Source: Pleurodeles waltl (taxonomy: Eukaryota; Chordata; Amphibia; Caudata; Salamandridae). From it: DNA of 64,000 nt. Below the pieces are notes generated by a model. That model was not told the origin of the DNA and ran no database searches. It saw nothing but the letters and a program-made list of their open reading frames with translations. Position numbers and translations under genes: made by a program. Numbering within the stretch: the stretch's first letter is position 1; each line of letters opens with the position of its first letter. The DNA is taken from contig NC_090444.1 of the NCBI RefSeq assembly GCF_031143425.1, forward strand, positions 1,345,344,323-1,345,408,322, given 5' to 3'. This document shows, in pieces, positions 1-10,205 of this stretch.

Positions 1-300
1 CAGAGCAGAAATAGACTAAAATGCACTGAGTACTCATTCTTTATTGAGTAACAAGAACTCAAACTTACCAATGAAATACTCTTTCTCATGCAATGACCCC
101 ATGCTTTGAAACGCTTGCGCTAAAAATCTGAAAGTCAGGTGTTTCATATTTATCTCAATTTAACTCCACATACTGTTGTATGGACCAGAAGAAACAGATA
201 CACCAGTAATGAGATGGTAACATCTTGTGTAATTATATAGACTTTGCTCCTTCATTATTATGTTCTATTAGTTTGACTTGATATAAAGCATAGTTATACC

Positions 301-353
301 ACTCAGTGTAGTTGGCGCTATATAAAACTGTTCAATAAATAAAGGTTTTCAGA
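301..353 (+). repeat. LINE/SINE 3'-tail-like motif
   Basis: The segment holds GGCGCTATATAAA followed by an A/T-rich run ending AATAAATAAA. Tails of this GCGCTATATAAA form are typical of L2-type LINEs and of SINEs that use their machinery. Similar tails occur at about 33225 and, reversed, at about 13735. Only the tail is recognisable, so the class is inferred. Confidence 0.3.
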
Positions 354-469
354 CTTTATGGTAGCTGGGAAGGGTAAACCTCTGATGACTGAGATCTGCA
401 GAATATAGTCTGATCATTGAAGATATGCAGAAATTTGAATGGATTTTTGTAGAAGACTCAATGTGAGTG

Positions 470-545
470 GAAGACGACAGGTTTGAATCCCGATAAGATA
501 ACCCAGTGGGTTACGCACATGCTGCAAAGAACTGCATGTAATTTA
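470..545 (+). repeat. possible tRNA-derived SINE remnant (B-box)
   Basis: GGTTTGAATCC near 481-491 matches the RNA polymerase III B-box (GGTTCGANTCC) with one change. The text on either side (GACAGG before, CCGATAAG after) looks like a SINE head. I found no convincing A-box at tRNA spacing, so a chance match remains possible. Confidence 0.25.
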
Positions 546-1973
546 AAAGTGATATGTTTAAATACCTGCAGAGGTAATGCATTTTTCAGTTGTCCGAGCT
601 TGCTAAAGAAGACTATTATTTAATTTGTTAGTACTTCTCAGCTATTACTCAGCACTAGGAAACCATTAAATTTGGATGGCATGCTATATGAAGGATCATG
701 AAAAACATAAACACTTACATTAGCCTACATTCAAATATTGCATATAGGTTTTATTGTGCATGTTATGCTCCTTTCCATTGTGTATGTTATGCTCCTTGCC
801 TAATCTGAACAGAGGAATGTCTGTCCTAACGATACTTCATTTTTTCATCCACTTGTTTATATAAATGTTGCCTTTTCACCGAGCTCGACAAAAGAGAACA
901 TTTTCATATCTCTGTTTCTCTCATCCTTCTGTAGCCAGCTTGTGAGTTGAAAGGCTGCAGATTGTTTTAAGCGTGGGTGCGGTTTTTGGTATGCTCTTCT
1001 CTGCAATCACAAAAACCCAGAGATTTCATGTTCGCTTACAGAGAGCCAGGGCCATATTATAGTTTCAGAGGCGCAATGGGCGTGTGCACAAACTTCCTGT
1101 GCCTGGGGCACTTTGATATTACAGAAGAGACCACGGATGTTTGCGCTGCACTTCCGTACTTTAGCTTTCATTGTTGCAAATGTGGAACTGACATGATCCC
1201 AAGGAGGCATTCTCTAATTTTCTTGACAGCATGGTCCCAGGCAAATGAGGAGCCACTTTCATCCGTGGCTGCACTATGTTACAGATGCAGCACAGAGGCG
1301 AATAATCTGTCAGGAGGTGCTGTATGTGCCACAGAGAGGTGGGCTGCAGTTATTGCCCCCACCCCCCCCTGAGGGCGACCCTTGAAGAAGGCCAGGCGGT
1401 AGCCTGGACTCTCCAGACATCTCTGCAGGCAGGTATAGTCAGTCGCTGCACCCACCAAGCGGAGGACACTGGCCCCCCCTTTCAAAATGAGGGCGGTTTA
1501 CCCCTGCACTGTGAAAGGCTTACTGGCTGCTTCAAACAGCGAGTCCACCTTCACTGATGCACTGCCCCAGGGCATGTGTGAGTGTGCAACTGCGCTGGGG
1601 GGCAACTAATTTACTATAAGAGCGTGCACTGTCACAGTCTGAGCCCTGCAGACCCTTGTAAAGGTGTGCTACAGCACTAACAGGGACAGTGCGCTTATTT
1701 TAATGCTGGGTCAGGAGTGCACGAAGTCCTTGAAACACTAAGAAAAACACAAAGGTTAAGGAGGACTATTTGGCATGACTTCAGAGCTATATACTCAGGA
1801 CCACTGAAATCAAATGCAGGGGATGGCCAAATTATGTGGCAGGGATGAAAAATGATGTGACAAGGAAAAGGAGATGATGCTGTAAACATCCATCACCTCT
1901 TTCATTCAAAAACATGTACATGTCTCAATAGCAAGTACATTATGATTATAAATTTGGATTACTAATGCAATAA
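546..1973. other. no supported gene
   Basis: This stretch is A/T-rich up to about 900, then more GC-balanced with C-runs at 1356-1371 and 1473-1480. An open frame at 977-1372 encodes 131 residues with no motif I recognise, and it overlaps open frames in other phases, so it looks like chance. A block near 1620-1710 ending in a CTAACAGGGACAGTGC-type string resembles one near 11860, which suggests an unnamed dispersed repeat. Confidence 0.4.
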
Positions 1974-1990
1974 AATAATCATACCACAGA
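1974..1990. repeat. left target-site duplication of the L1 element
   Basis: The 17 bases AATAATCATACCACAGA immediately precede the G-run that opens the L1. They match 7992-8008 just after its A-rich tail at 14 of 17 positions. All three differences are transitions. Long duplications of this kind are expected from target-primed reverse transcription. Confidence 0.85.
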
Positions 1991-2669
1991 GGGGTGTGGC
2001 TTGGAGCTTATTGAGTGAGCAGCCTCGAGGAAGAGCTCCAGCCCGGGATCTCCGATTTACATTCATCCTGCCTGCAATGCCTGGAAATTTGTACACCTCC
2101 CCCGCTCCCCGGGGACTGGGTAGTATTAGGACGGAGGCTGAATCGCTCGTCTCAGGGCCTTACACGGGCTCGTGGAGACAGAGATCACCGCGCCGCCTGA
2201 CCTTAAATGGCGGGCACGTCAAGGCCGGCAAATCCTGGGCAGAGCGTGGCCTAAAGGGACTGATACGTGGAATCGCAATGTAGTGTCCTTCATCAGACAA
2301 CGTGATCCCCACTCCTGAACCAGCAGCTCTGTGGCCGGAAAACACCATAACCCGTTGATGGAGGCAAGCGGAGTCTCGGGGCACGGGGTTGAGGCCTGGA
2401 TCGTCGCAGGCCAGCCGCACTGGACCGGAGGCGGACTGTTTGGGGAGCCCCTTGCAACGTGGGAGAGTGAACTCACCTCCCAGGTGAGGGGCGTGCGGAG
2501 CGACAGCATGGGGCTGCCGTGGAGTCCCTCTTTCCAGCCCTGGGGATCGAGATGGTGCTGGAGAAACTGAGACAGTGGTGCGCCAGACCATGCTGAAAGG
2601 TTCTGGGCTGTGACCAAAAAGTGGCTGTACCTGTCGACGAACGAGGGCAGCCCTGAATAGCGGACACCG
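1991..2669 (+). promoter_or_regulatory. L1 5' UTR with presumed internal promoter
   Basis: This GC-rich leader of about 680 bases lies between the element start and the ORF1 start. Autonomous L1 elements carry their promoter here, so promoter function is expected from family knowledge. No TATA box or named site was identified. Several open frames on both strands cross it (for example minus 2160-2774 and 2219-2905), but they overlap each other and show no domain, so they are not annotated as genes. Confidence 0.5.
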
Positions 2670-3628
2670 ATGGGGGAGAACATTGCACACAGACCGAGAG
2701 AAGAATGCCAATACGCCGCCATATGATGGGCAAAACTGGCAGGAAAAAAGATATGGTTGGTGATCCCAGTGCACAACAGTGCTATCCTATATCCCCCCCT
2801 TGCCACTTCAACGCAATCCGCAACCACTGGGGATCCGGCTGGTGCCCCCTCGGTGGGAGACATAATGCAGTCAATTACTTTCTCCAAGGAAAGCCTGGAA
2901 TCCAAAATTGACTCGCTGGCAGTGGATCTGGGCCTACTGCGGGAGGACCAACGTCGTCTCGCAGGGCAGGCGGCAACAACAGAAAGAACAATGGAGGAAC
3001 TTAGATCTGAGGTGGAGGCTGCGAGGGACCGGATAACTCCCCTGGAGAAACAAGTAGGGACACTAGTTGCCCGTGCTGAGGACGCAGAGAACAGGTCCAG
3101 GAGGAACTACAGCTGGGTAGTGGGCCTTACCGAGAGAGTTGAACAACGAGACTTACCTGAGTACCTGGAGTGCTGGATAGCCAAGGCAGTAGCACCAGAT
3201 GGACTGTCGCGCTTCTTCTCCTTTGAGAAAGCACACAGAGTACCTGCGCGGGCTCCCACCCCGGGGGCACCGCCACGGCCGGTAGTGGCCAAACTACTGC
3301 ACTATAAAGACCACAACCACATTCTTGCACAGGCCAGAAAAGCTGGGGAAATAAGAGTGGAGAACAACTACGAATGTTAAACATCCAGTACACTATGCTA
3401 TTCCCCTCCACGCTGAGGGTGGCGGACGGCCACAGAGCATGATTCTTTCACACACCCCAAGAGGCGAGAGCCTGGCTGGATGAGCGGGAGGCCCCATGGG
3501 CGAGTAGGCGCCTCGGGGTCCCAGAACCAGGAGCAGACAACGCCGGTTTAGAGGACCCAAGAGGGGGGGTACGGCACCCACCTCGGAGGAGGTCCGGGAA
3601 GAGCAACAGCGGGCCATGGCGGCAGTAG
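2670..3628 (+). pseudogene. L1 ORF1p (RNA-binding protein), degraded
   Basis: ORF1p is the trimeric RNA chaperone that coats L1 RNA in the cytoplasmic ribonucleoprotein. ATG 2670 begins MGENIAH, in the style of amphibian L1 ORF1 starts, and is in frame with the main body. A stop TGA at 2724 cuts it. The body 2757-3380 then has a heptad-rich coiled coil (about 2880-3090), the conserved ENRSRRNYSWVVGLTE-type start of the RNA-recognition domain (about 3087-3135), and the AHRVPAR motif (about 3232-3252). A frameshift between about 3360 and 3389 moves the C-terminal domain to the next phase (YTMLFPSTLRVADG, then HTPQEARAWLDER), where a second stop TGA lies at 3440. The end at 3628 is the first stop after the last recognisable motif and is approximate. 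Confidence 0.85.
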
Positions 3629-4148
3629 CCTCCTTAAGCAGAGGGAATACCAGCCCACGTTCCACGGGGACACCGAAAGGTACAAGAGGGTCGGACTCAG
3701 ATGCAGAGTCTGAGAGCTCAGCGGCTACGACCCTGGAACTACAGGTAGTGACGCCAGGAACATCGGAGAATATAATATGACAGGATGGCCAGGCACCGAC
3801 GTCTATACTGTGGGACCCGAAGCAATGAAGCCACAGCATTCTAACAAGTAAACGAGAAGTAAGGCTTGCACAATATTAACGGAGACCACCCGGGAGCTGT
3901 GAGGTCCACGCGGCTGGAGTGTCACCTTCACCCACCTATCAAGTATTGACTTTGGTTTGTAATATTTTGGATAGGGAATTGTTATGACTCCTGTCCTGGG
4001 GAAGGGGAGTTGGGGTTGTTTTTGTTTGTTATCGGGGGACCCGCCAATTGCCACACCTGTAGGAGAACTACGGCCCTTATTAATTACGACATGAGACTCC
4101 CATTTGAAGGGCGGACGAGCAGGGACACTAAAGTGTTGATTATTTCTA
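3629..4148 (+). other. L1 inter-ORF spacer
   Basis: About 520 bases separate the recognisable end of ORF1 and the start of ORF2. Part of it may be a degraded ORF1 tail, since no clean ORF1 terminus is visible. Nothing else coding is supported here. Confidence 0.5.
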
Positions 4149-7100
4149 ATGGGTGATCCACAAGAATATAAAGTGGTCTCCTGGAAAATGAGGTGCATGC
4201 ACAACATGGCTAAACATTACAAAGTTTACTCCTATTTACGTAGAAGGGGCGCTCATATAGTGATGCTACAGGAGACCCACCTAACGGCAGCGGAGGGCGA
4301 AGCACTGTAAAGGAGATGGAGGGGCCAATTATTCTATACAACCTATTCAGCATATGCAAGGGGCACTTAAATCTGGATAAAGGTAGGAGTGCCATTTCAA
4401 ATTACCAATACACTAATAAATGCTAATGGGCGTTTTGTTGTGGTCACTGGTCGACTCGGAGGACGGGACATAGCGCTGATAAATGTGTATGTACATAATA
4501 TAGATCAAAGCACGTTTCTAGATCAGTTATTGCACACATTAGCACCCCACATGTTGCAAGTGGCACTGATTGGGGGATATTTTAACTGTGTGGCCAACCC
4601 TGGACTTTGTAGATACCACTCACCGTTGAGGGGCTTCTCAGTAAACACATTAGCTGAAAGGTTCCTGGAATGGTAAACTGAGTGGCAGCTGTTAGACTCC
4701 TGGAGAACTCTCAATCCACTTACCAGGGACTATTTTTACTACTCTGCTGTGCATGACTTACATGTGCGGCTCAACACTTTCTAATGCACCCCAGAGGTAC
4801 ACACCCAGGCACGAGGAGTAGAATACTTGGGGAGAACAATATCCGATCATAACCCCGTACTTTTGCACATGTCATGGACAAAGGCCATCTCATGCATTCC
4901 CATATGGTGACTTAAACCAGATTCCCTCGAAGATCACTCATTTCGCGACCAAATAAGCGGACACAGCACACATTACTTTGAGGATAACGAACCCACGTCC
5001 CTCTCCCCCCAAACACTGCAGGAAGCATTCAAGGTGGTGGTATGAGGCCGCTGTGTATCTGCATCCATGGGGATTAGAAGACCTTGCTATGAGATATAGA
5101 CATAGCTGAGAAAGAGCTCCGATCATTAAAGAGACTGACCCCGGGCCGCACAGAATTGCAGGGGAAAACGGGAAGCCGAGGCAAGGGTTGTGGAATACAC
5201 AGAGACACTCCGCTGCTTTGATTAGAAAAAATAAGCGGCAAAGGTGCACGCGGAAAGAGATAAGACAGGAGCGTTGCTGGCATGGTTGGCCAACCCTGCT
5301 AAACGTGGGTCCCCTATTATAGAGGTTACTACCCCGTTGGGAGCCAAGCTCTACCAACAGGCTGAAATCAATCATCACTTCTTTGAATACTATACCACCC
5401 TACATGCCAGCGCACCGCATGGGGTGGGGGCCGAGGAAAGGGAATTCCTGGCAACACTGCCGTAACTAACCCTCAGTGATGCGGAGAGGTACGCCCTGGG
5501 GAATGACATTGAGATGTCCAAAATTAGAGAAGCCATTACAGGGTTAGCTCAGGGGAAAACCCCAGGAAAAGACGGCTTGCCATTTGAGTTTTATGCTACA
5601 TATGCACAGCAACTGGCCCCTAAGCTAATGTAATTGTACAATGAAGCACGCGCAACAGGACACCTCCCAAACTCTACAAAAGAAGCCCTGATGGTTCCAC
5701 TGCTTAAACCGGGTAAACCGCCTGACGATAGCAGGGCTTATAGGCCTCTATCCATGCTAAACTCGGATTATAAAATCCTAAACCGAATATTGACAACAAG
5801 ATTACTACCACATATGACACATTTAGTCCATCCTGACCAGGCGGGATTCATTCCCACTAGGAATACCGCCCAGAACATAAGGCGAGTTCTTCATATTAAA
5901 GATACCATCACCCCACTCTTGCCTACGTCGGCAGTGCTGGCAGTAAATACTGAGAAGGCTTTCGACAGCTTGGAATGGGATTACTTATGTGGAGTTCTCG
6001 CCCATATGGGCTTGGGGGAGGGCTTCATCAAATGGACAAAGCTGTTGTACACAGATCCCAAGGCGAGGGTTAGGAATGGGACAATCATATCGGAGCAGTA
6101 TTCGGTGGAAAGGGGCACTAGGCAGAGCTGTCCCCTTTCACCGCTGTTATTCGCCTTGGCAATGGAGCCTTTGACTGCCCAGGCTCGGGCCGCCACCTGG
6201 TATTGGTGGTTGGTGCAGGGTACCCGACCCCATGTGATAGCACTCTATGCGGATGACCTGCTCTTATTTTTACAAAACACTGGTCTGGCGCTGGAGGGAG
6301 CCCAGGCTCTATTGGCGCTATTCGTCCAGTTAACAGACCTGAAAGTCAAATGGCAAAAGTCATTCTTGTTCCCACTGGCTGCGAACTGTTATCCACTGAA
6401 TGGGCTGGGAAATGTAACATGGGAGTTCCGGTGTCTTCCTTACTTGGGAGTTCGCGTGTATCACTCTAAGTCAGACATATTAGAGGGGAATATAGGGGGA
6501 GCCGTTAGGGCCCTGAGATCTAGCATAGGCTTCTGGAGCTCGCTTCCGCTTTTGGTAGCTGGAAGGATAGTGCTTATTAAGATGGTGGTGTTGCCGCGGC
6601 TATTGTACTACTTTGCGGTTCTGCTGATTTGGGTGCCGATAGCGGTGTTCAGATAATCACGGCATTCACATGGGGAGGGGGGAGATGCAGAGTGACATTG
6701 ACCACTTTGAAGCAACCTCGAGCGGCGGGGTGGCTGGTGGTTCCCAACTTTGAGGCCTACTATTTGGCGGCCCAGCTGCAATGGCTGGTCCGATGGGTGG
6801 CGGAGCGCAGGGCCGGGTGGAGAACGGCGTCTCAACGACTCCCCCACATCGGTACTCGCTGGAATATTTTTTAACCATGCTGGCTTGAGTCCAGAGCTCC
6901 TGAGATTGCCGTCCTCCGTCGGAGCTGGAGGCACTGTCTCCAAAAAACAGGACTATCAACGCCTTATACCCCTGAGATACCAATGGCCTGGCTTTGGTGG
7001 CTGCCTCGGGCAGGAGACTGGAGGGGACTGATGGCTTAGGAGGAGGCAGGGGCCATACCAATGGGCGACCTATACAGAGAGGACAGCCTCCTGCCCTTCG

Positions 7101-7531
7101 AAGACTCCCGAAAGGAACATGACCTCCCGCAGGGCCACTTCTTGCTGCACCGAGCGCTCATATGCACCATCGGAGTGCACTGGCAGATGGGCAGTGCAGA
7201 ACCCTCTCCTCATCGTCCCAGTGCCTTCCTGCTGACCTCGGATGGCACACATAAAGCAGTTACTGGGCTCCAGGACCTTGCATATATCTTAGCTAAAAGA
7301 GAACTGACGAAGAACTGGAAAAGCCCGATCGGTCCCAACCCTCAAAATTGGAAGAGAGAGCTAAAGAAATGGGCAGAAAGTGAAAGATTAGTAAAACACA
7401 CAGAGCTTGAGCGGGGAAGAGGCTCCCCTGAGTTGAAGGAGGCCTGGGAGCAGATCACTATAGCACTGCATGAAGGGCCCTCGGTTCATCGCACGGACAG
7501 AACTGAGCCAGTCACTGCACCCACAAACTGA
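4149..7531 (+). pseudogene. L1 ORF2p (endonuclease-reverse transcriptase), degraded
   Basis: ORF2p nicks target DNA and primes cDNA synthesis at the nick. ATG 4149 opens a frame matching the APE-type endonuclease: VVSWKMRC (about 4173), VMLQETH with the catalytic Glu (about 4248-4268), and the SDH catalytic triad end (4842-4850). The usual GDFN motif reads GGYFN: Tyr replaces the metal-binding Asp at 4578. Reverse transcriptase follows in the same phase: GKTPGKDGLP (about 5553), motif A NTEKAFDS with Asn replacing the catalytic Asp at 5946, motif B RQSCPLSPLLF (about 6120-6152), and motif C YADD (6246-6257, intact). In-frame stops include 4308, 4368, 4674, 4782, about 5463 and 5631. One frameshift near 6630-6656 puts the C-terminal part (WGGGRCRV; NWKSPIGPNPQNW; stop 7529) in another phase. 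Intact length would be about 1,127 residues, near the family norm. Confidence 0.9.
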
Positions 7532-7991
7532 CGAAACAATATATTCACACATCCACAGGAGAATTGACGTAGCAGACAGGGCAGTGTTACATCAAGCATG
7601 ACTCCTAGAAAGCACACGACCACGGGCGTAGTAAGATACTGCTACATAGGGCAGGGACAGGCGGGGAATTGGGGGACAGTTACGAGTAGAGTGGGGTAGT
7701 CCTTTATCTTGTTACAGCATTCTGACAAGAGAGATACCGTGCCTACCTTCTCCCCCCACTTATATGTATTTGAAAAGCAGTTACCACTGGAGGGGGCGAG
7801 AAGGGGTTGGTATACGTTAACCTTGGATAGCTTTCAACGTTGTTATAACCATACGATGACAATCAATATTGTGTAATATCTAGCGAAGTTAGCTCTATTA
7901 ACATGAGCTGTGTAAATTTCGGCATTTTACCATTCCTATGTAGTTGCAACGGTTGAACTCAAATTTCAATAAAATGTGTTTAAAAAAAATA
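7532..7991 (+). terminator. L1 3' UTR with poly(A) signal and tail
   Basis: AATAAA at 7968-7973 is followed by a short A-rich tail (7981-7991). Cleavage just upstream of the tail fits normal L1 mRNA processing and reverse transcription from the tail. The 3' UTR is about 440 bases and has no coding signal. Confidence 0.8.
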
Positions 7992-8008
7992 AATAGTCAT
8001 ACCGTAGA
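7992..8008. repeat. right target-site duplication of the L1 element
   Basis: AATAGTCATACCGTAGA abuts the A-rich tail and pairs with 1974-1990 (14 of 17 identical). It fixes the 3' end of the L1 insertion. Confidence 0.85.
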
Positions 8009-8599
8009 AAGAGGCTTTTTATTCACAAAGTTTCGATTATGTGGGGGTAGTTAAGGTTTTCGTTTCTTGATACAGACCAAACCCTTTCTTCAGTCGATCA
8101 ACTGCCTGGTTAAATGCGTCTTTACAGTTGACTAAAGCCAACAGACTTTTGTGAAGAGTCTGATGCATCGTTGCACCCAGTATGCAGCAATTTAAATAAC
8201 TTTTGATTAGGTTTAGGTAAGAACACATTTTTTTAAGTATGAATTAGATGATGGATTATTTGGTGAGTGTGGTGAATCATATTTATGAGCAAAACGGCCA
8301 AGACCGTATAATCCCATTATTCTAGTGGCACTGATTGTGCTTAATAGCGCACCTTAATAGATCTTATCTAAAAGGCCTATACAAAATATCTATTTATTGG
8401 TGGTTTTATAAAGCCCTGTCCCCCCGCTTTGGTCACATATGCACTCTATATGTTGGCAGTGTCTTAGAGGTAAGGTTGAGAAACGTGGAGTCCAGACCAT
8501 TGTAATTGGGACCCACGTTTGATGCTCTGCTCTCTCTATCTCTGTTTTGTGTGAGCTCAGTAGAAGGAGAGCCAGAACAGCTCGGTGCTTTGTGTATAT
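8009..8599. other. no supported feature
   Basis: This is A/T-rich sequence without a recognisable coding, RNA or repeat signature. Short open frames on both strands look random. The end merges into the hairpin-type element that follows. Confidence 0.4.
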
Positions 8600-10200
8600 T
8601 TAAACACCAAAGAGCCTTTTTTACTGACATTTTATGCTGGGTTTGCATCACAAAAGTGACGCAAGCCAGCACAAAATGTTTTTTTAGAAATTTACTTTCC
8701 AGTGCAAAACGTATTTTGCGCTGGAAGGTGGTCTGAAAGTAACGCAAACCAGTGCAAAACACACCTTTGCTTTACTTAGCATCAAGAGGACATTCACAGG
8801 GTGGTACATGTGCGTTCCCAAGCAACCACCTATGGTTTTTGATGCAACACCCTATCTACCAAACATTTGAGACAGAGTTTTGTGCCACAGTTTAGCAGCA
8901 CTTGAAATCAGGTATTAAAAGGAGAACTGTTTTCTATTTGTCTTTCTCCTTTCATTTCTCCTTTCTTTTCTGACTTTGCATGTGTGCTCCACTGTATAGC
9001 ATGCACACAAAGAAGACATTTTTTATAAGTTGTCTACGCATAGGAGCATATTTATTTTTGGTTTGCGCCGTGTCAGCATCATACATTTTGATGCTAAAAT
9101 GGTGCAAACTTAGCTCCATATTTATATTTTGACGCTAGACCTGTCTAACGCCAAAATATAGGGGTTAGCACTATTTTGTGGATGCAGCAAACTACCTTGT
9201 GCTAATTAGATGCAAGGTAGGCGTTCCCATCCACAATATCATGCTAACCCCCTAGCACCTCATTTATACTCTGGTGCAAAAATAACGCACATGGAGTAGG
9301 CAGACTCAAATAATGGTGCTAAGCCTAGTTAGCACCATTATTTAACTCCTGGGTCTGACCAGGCATTAGGGGACCTGTGGACCCATTCCCATGGCTAAAC
9401 TCCGTGGAATGGGCCCACAGATGCCTACTCCAAGCCCCAGGATCAACCCCACCCACACCAGAGACCAGTGGGACGTCATAGGATGGGGGGCCCCATCCTG
9501 GGTAAGTAGAGGTAAGTATTTTTTTTTCAGTGCCATTGGGGGCCCCTTATATGGGCCTGCATAACACTGGGGATTATGGCCATTCCCAGGGGACACTGCT
9601 CCCCTGTGCTGGCCATTGGGGTGGTGGGCATGACTCCTGTCTTTACAAATACAGGAGTCATTTTTGGGTGGTAGTGCGTCATTTCTGGCCAACTAACGTC
9701 TTTCCCCTGCTGCCACCTATTCCCCCCCGCTATCGTCTTTTCTGTAGACGCTAGCCTGTCCTTTGCACCATTGGCTGACGCTATGGAATGACGCTAGCAG
9801 GGGCAATGGATTTTGATGCAAGCCTGTGCTAGAAGGGAACCATCCCACTGAAAAACATATGCTAGATTCACACACACTTGCACTATGGCACAAAGGTGTG
9901 TGTGTGGATCTCAGCAGCAAAATTCTGTGCTGACGCTAGATAGAGGGGAGGGCCATATCTCTGTAGATATGGCGCTCTCATGCTCTCTTCTTGTCACGCA
10001 GGAAAAAGCAATCCTGCCTACAACACAGGCACCCATGACACAAGAGTGCCTGCATTTGTGCTAGGCAGCCGAAAGTGCGCCAGTGCTAGAAAAGGAGAGG
10101 AATGCACTGTATAATAGTAAAACAGGGTGCATTCTTGCCCTTTTCCTTTCATGCAGTACAGCAAGTTGGCTTGCTGCGCTACACTGCTTGAAAGAATATT
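8600..10200 (+). mobile_element. hairpin-core DNA element, interrupted by a nested copy
   Basis: The left part (to about 9045) and right part (from about 9812) together match the uninterrupted relative at 21185-21815. Shared blocks are the GACGCAAGCCAG/AACGCAAACCAG-type start, GGAGAA...TTTCTCC followed by the hairpin GCATGTGTGCT...AGCATGCACAC (8979-9009), then GTGCTAGAAGGGAACC, and the ATATCTGTAGAT.TGGCGC block. No protein is encoded, so it is a non-autonomous element. Class is uncertain: the fold-back design suggests a MITE-like DNA transposon. Exact ends are not resolved. Confidence 0.6.
9046..9812 (+). mobile_element. GGCATATTTATACT family, copy A, nested and 3'-truncated
   Basis: This is one of four copies of a family of roughly 840-910 bp in the window. 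It starts GGAGCATATTTAT and has the CTAGACC.GTCTAACGCC hairpin, the AGGTAAGT doublet before a T-run (9505-9529), and the hairpin around ACTCCTGT...ACAGGAGT (about 9630-9660). The terminal part with the AAAGTATAAATATG-type end, present in the other copies, is missing. It sits inside the element at 8600-10200. No coding capacity is visible. Confidence 0.6.
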
Positions 10201-10205
10201 AAATT

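Larger units (their letters stand above)
1991..7991 (+). mobile_element. full-length L1-clade LINE, inactive
   Basis: This is a 6.0-kb non-LTR retrotransposon with both ends visible. It opens with a GGGG run, has about 680 bases of 5' UTR, an ORF1 remnant (2670-3628), a spacer of about 520 bases, an ORF2 remnant (4149-7531), and a 3' UTR ending in AATAAA plus an A-rich tail. It lies between 17-bp target duplications. ORF1 has the coiled-coil, RNA-recognition and C-terminal organisation of L1 ORF1p. ORF2 has an APE-type endonuclease followed by reverse transcriptase. Both frames carry stops and frameshifts, and two catalytic aspartates are replaced. It is a complete but dead copy. Amphibian L1 is the best match by motif; the subfamily was not determined. 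Confidence 0.92.

Noticed and set aside
977..1372. 131-codon frame with several Cys pairs
   Set aside because: Cysteines are irregular, no family is recognised, and opposite-strand frames overlap it.
2219..2905. 228-codon minus-strand frame
   Set aside because: Antisense to the L1 5' UTR and ORF1 start; no motif, overlapped by another minus frame. An antisense L1 protein was considered but nothing supports it.
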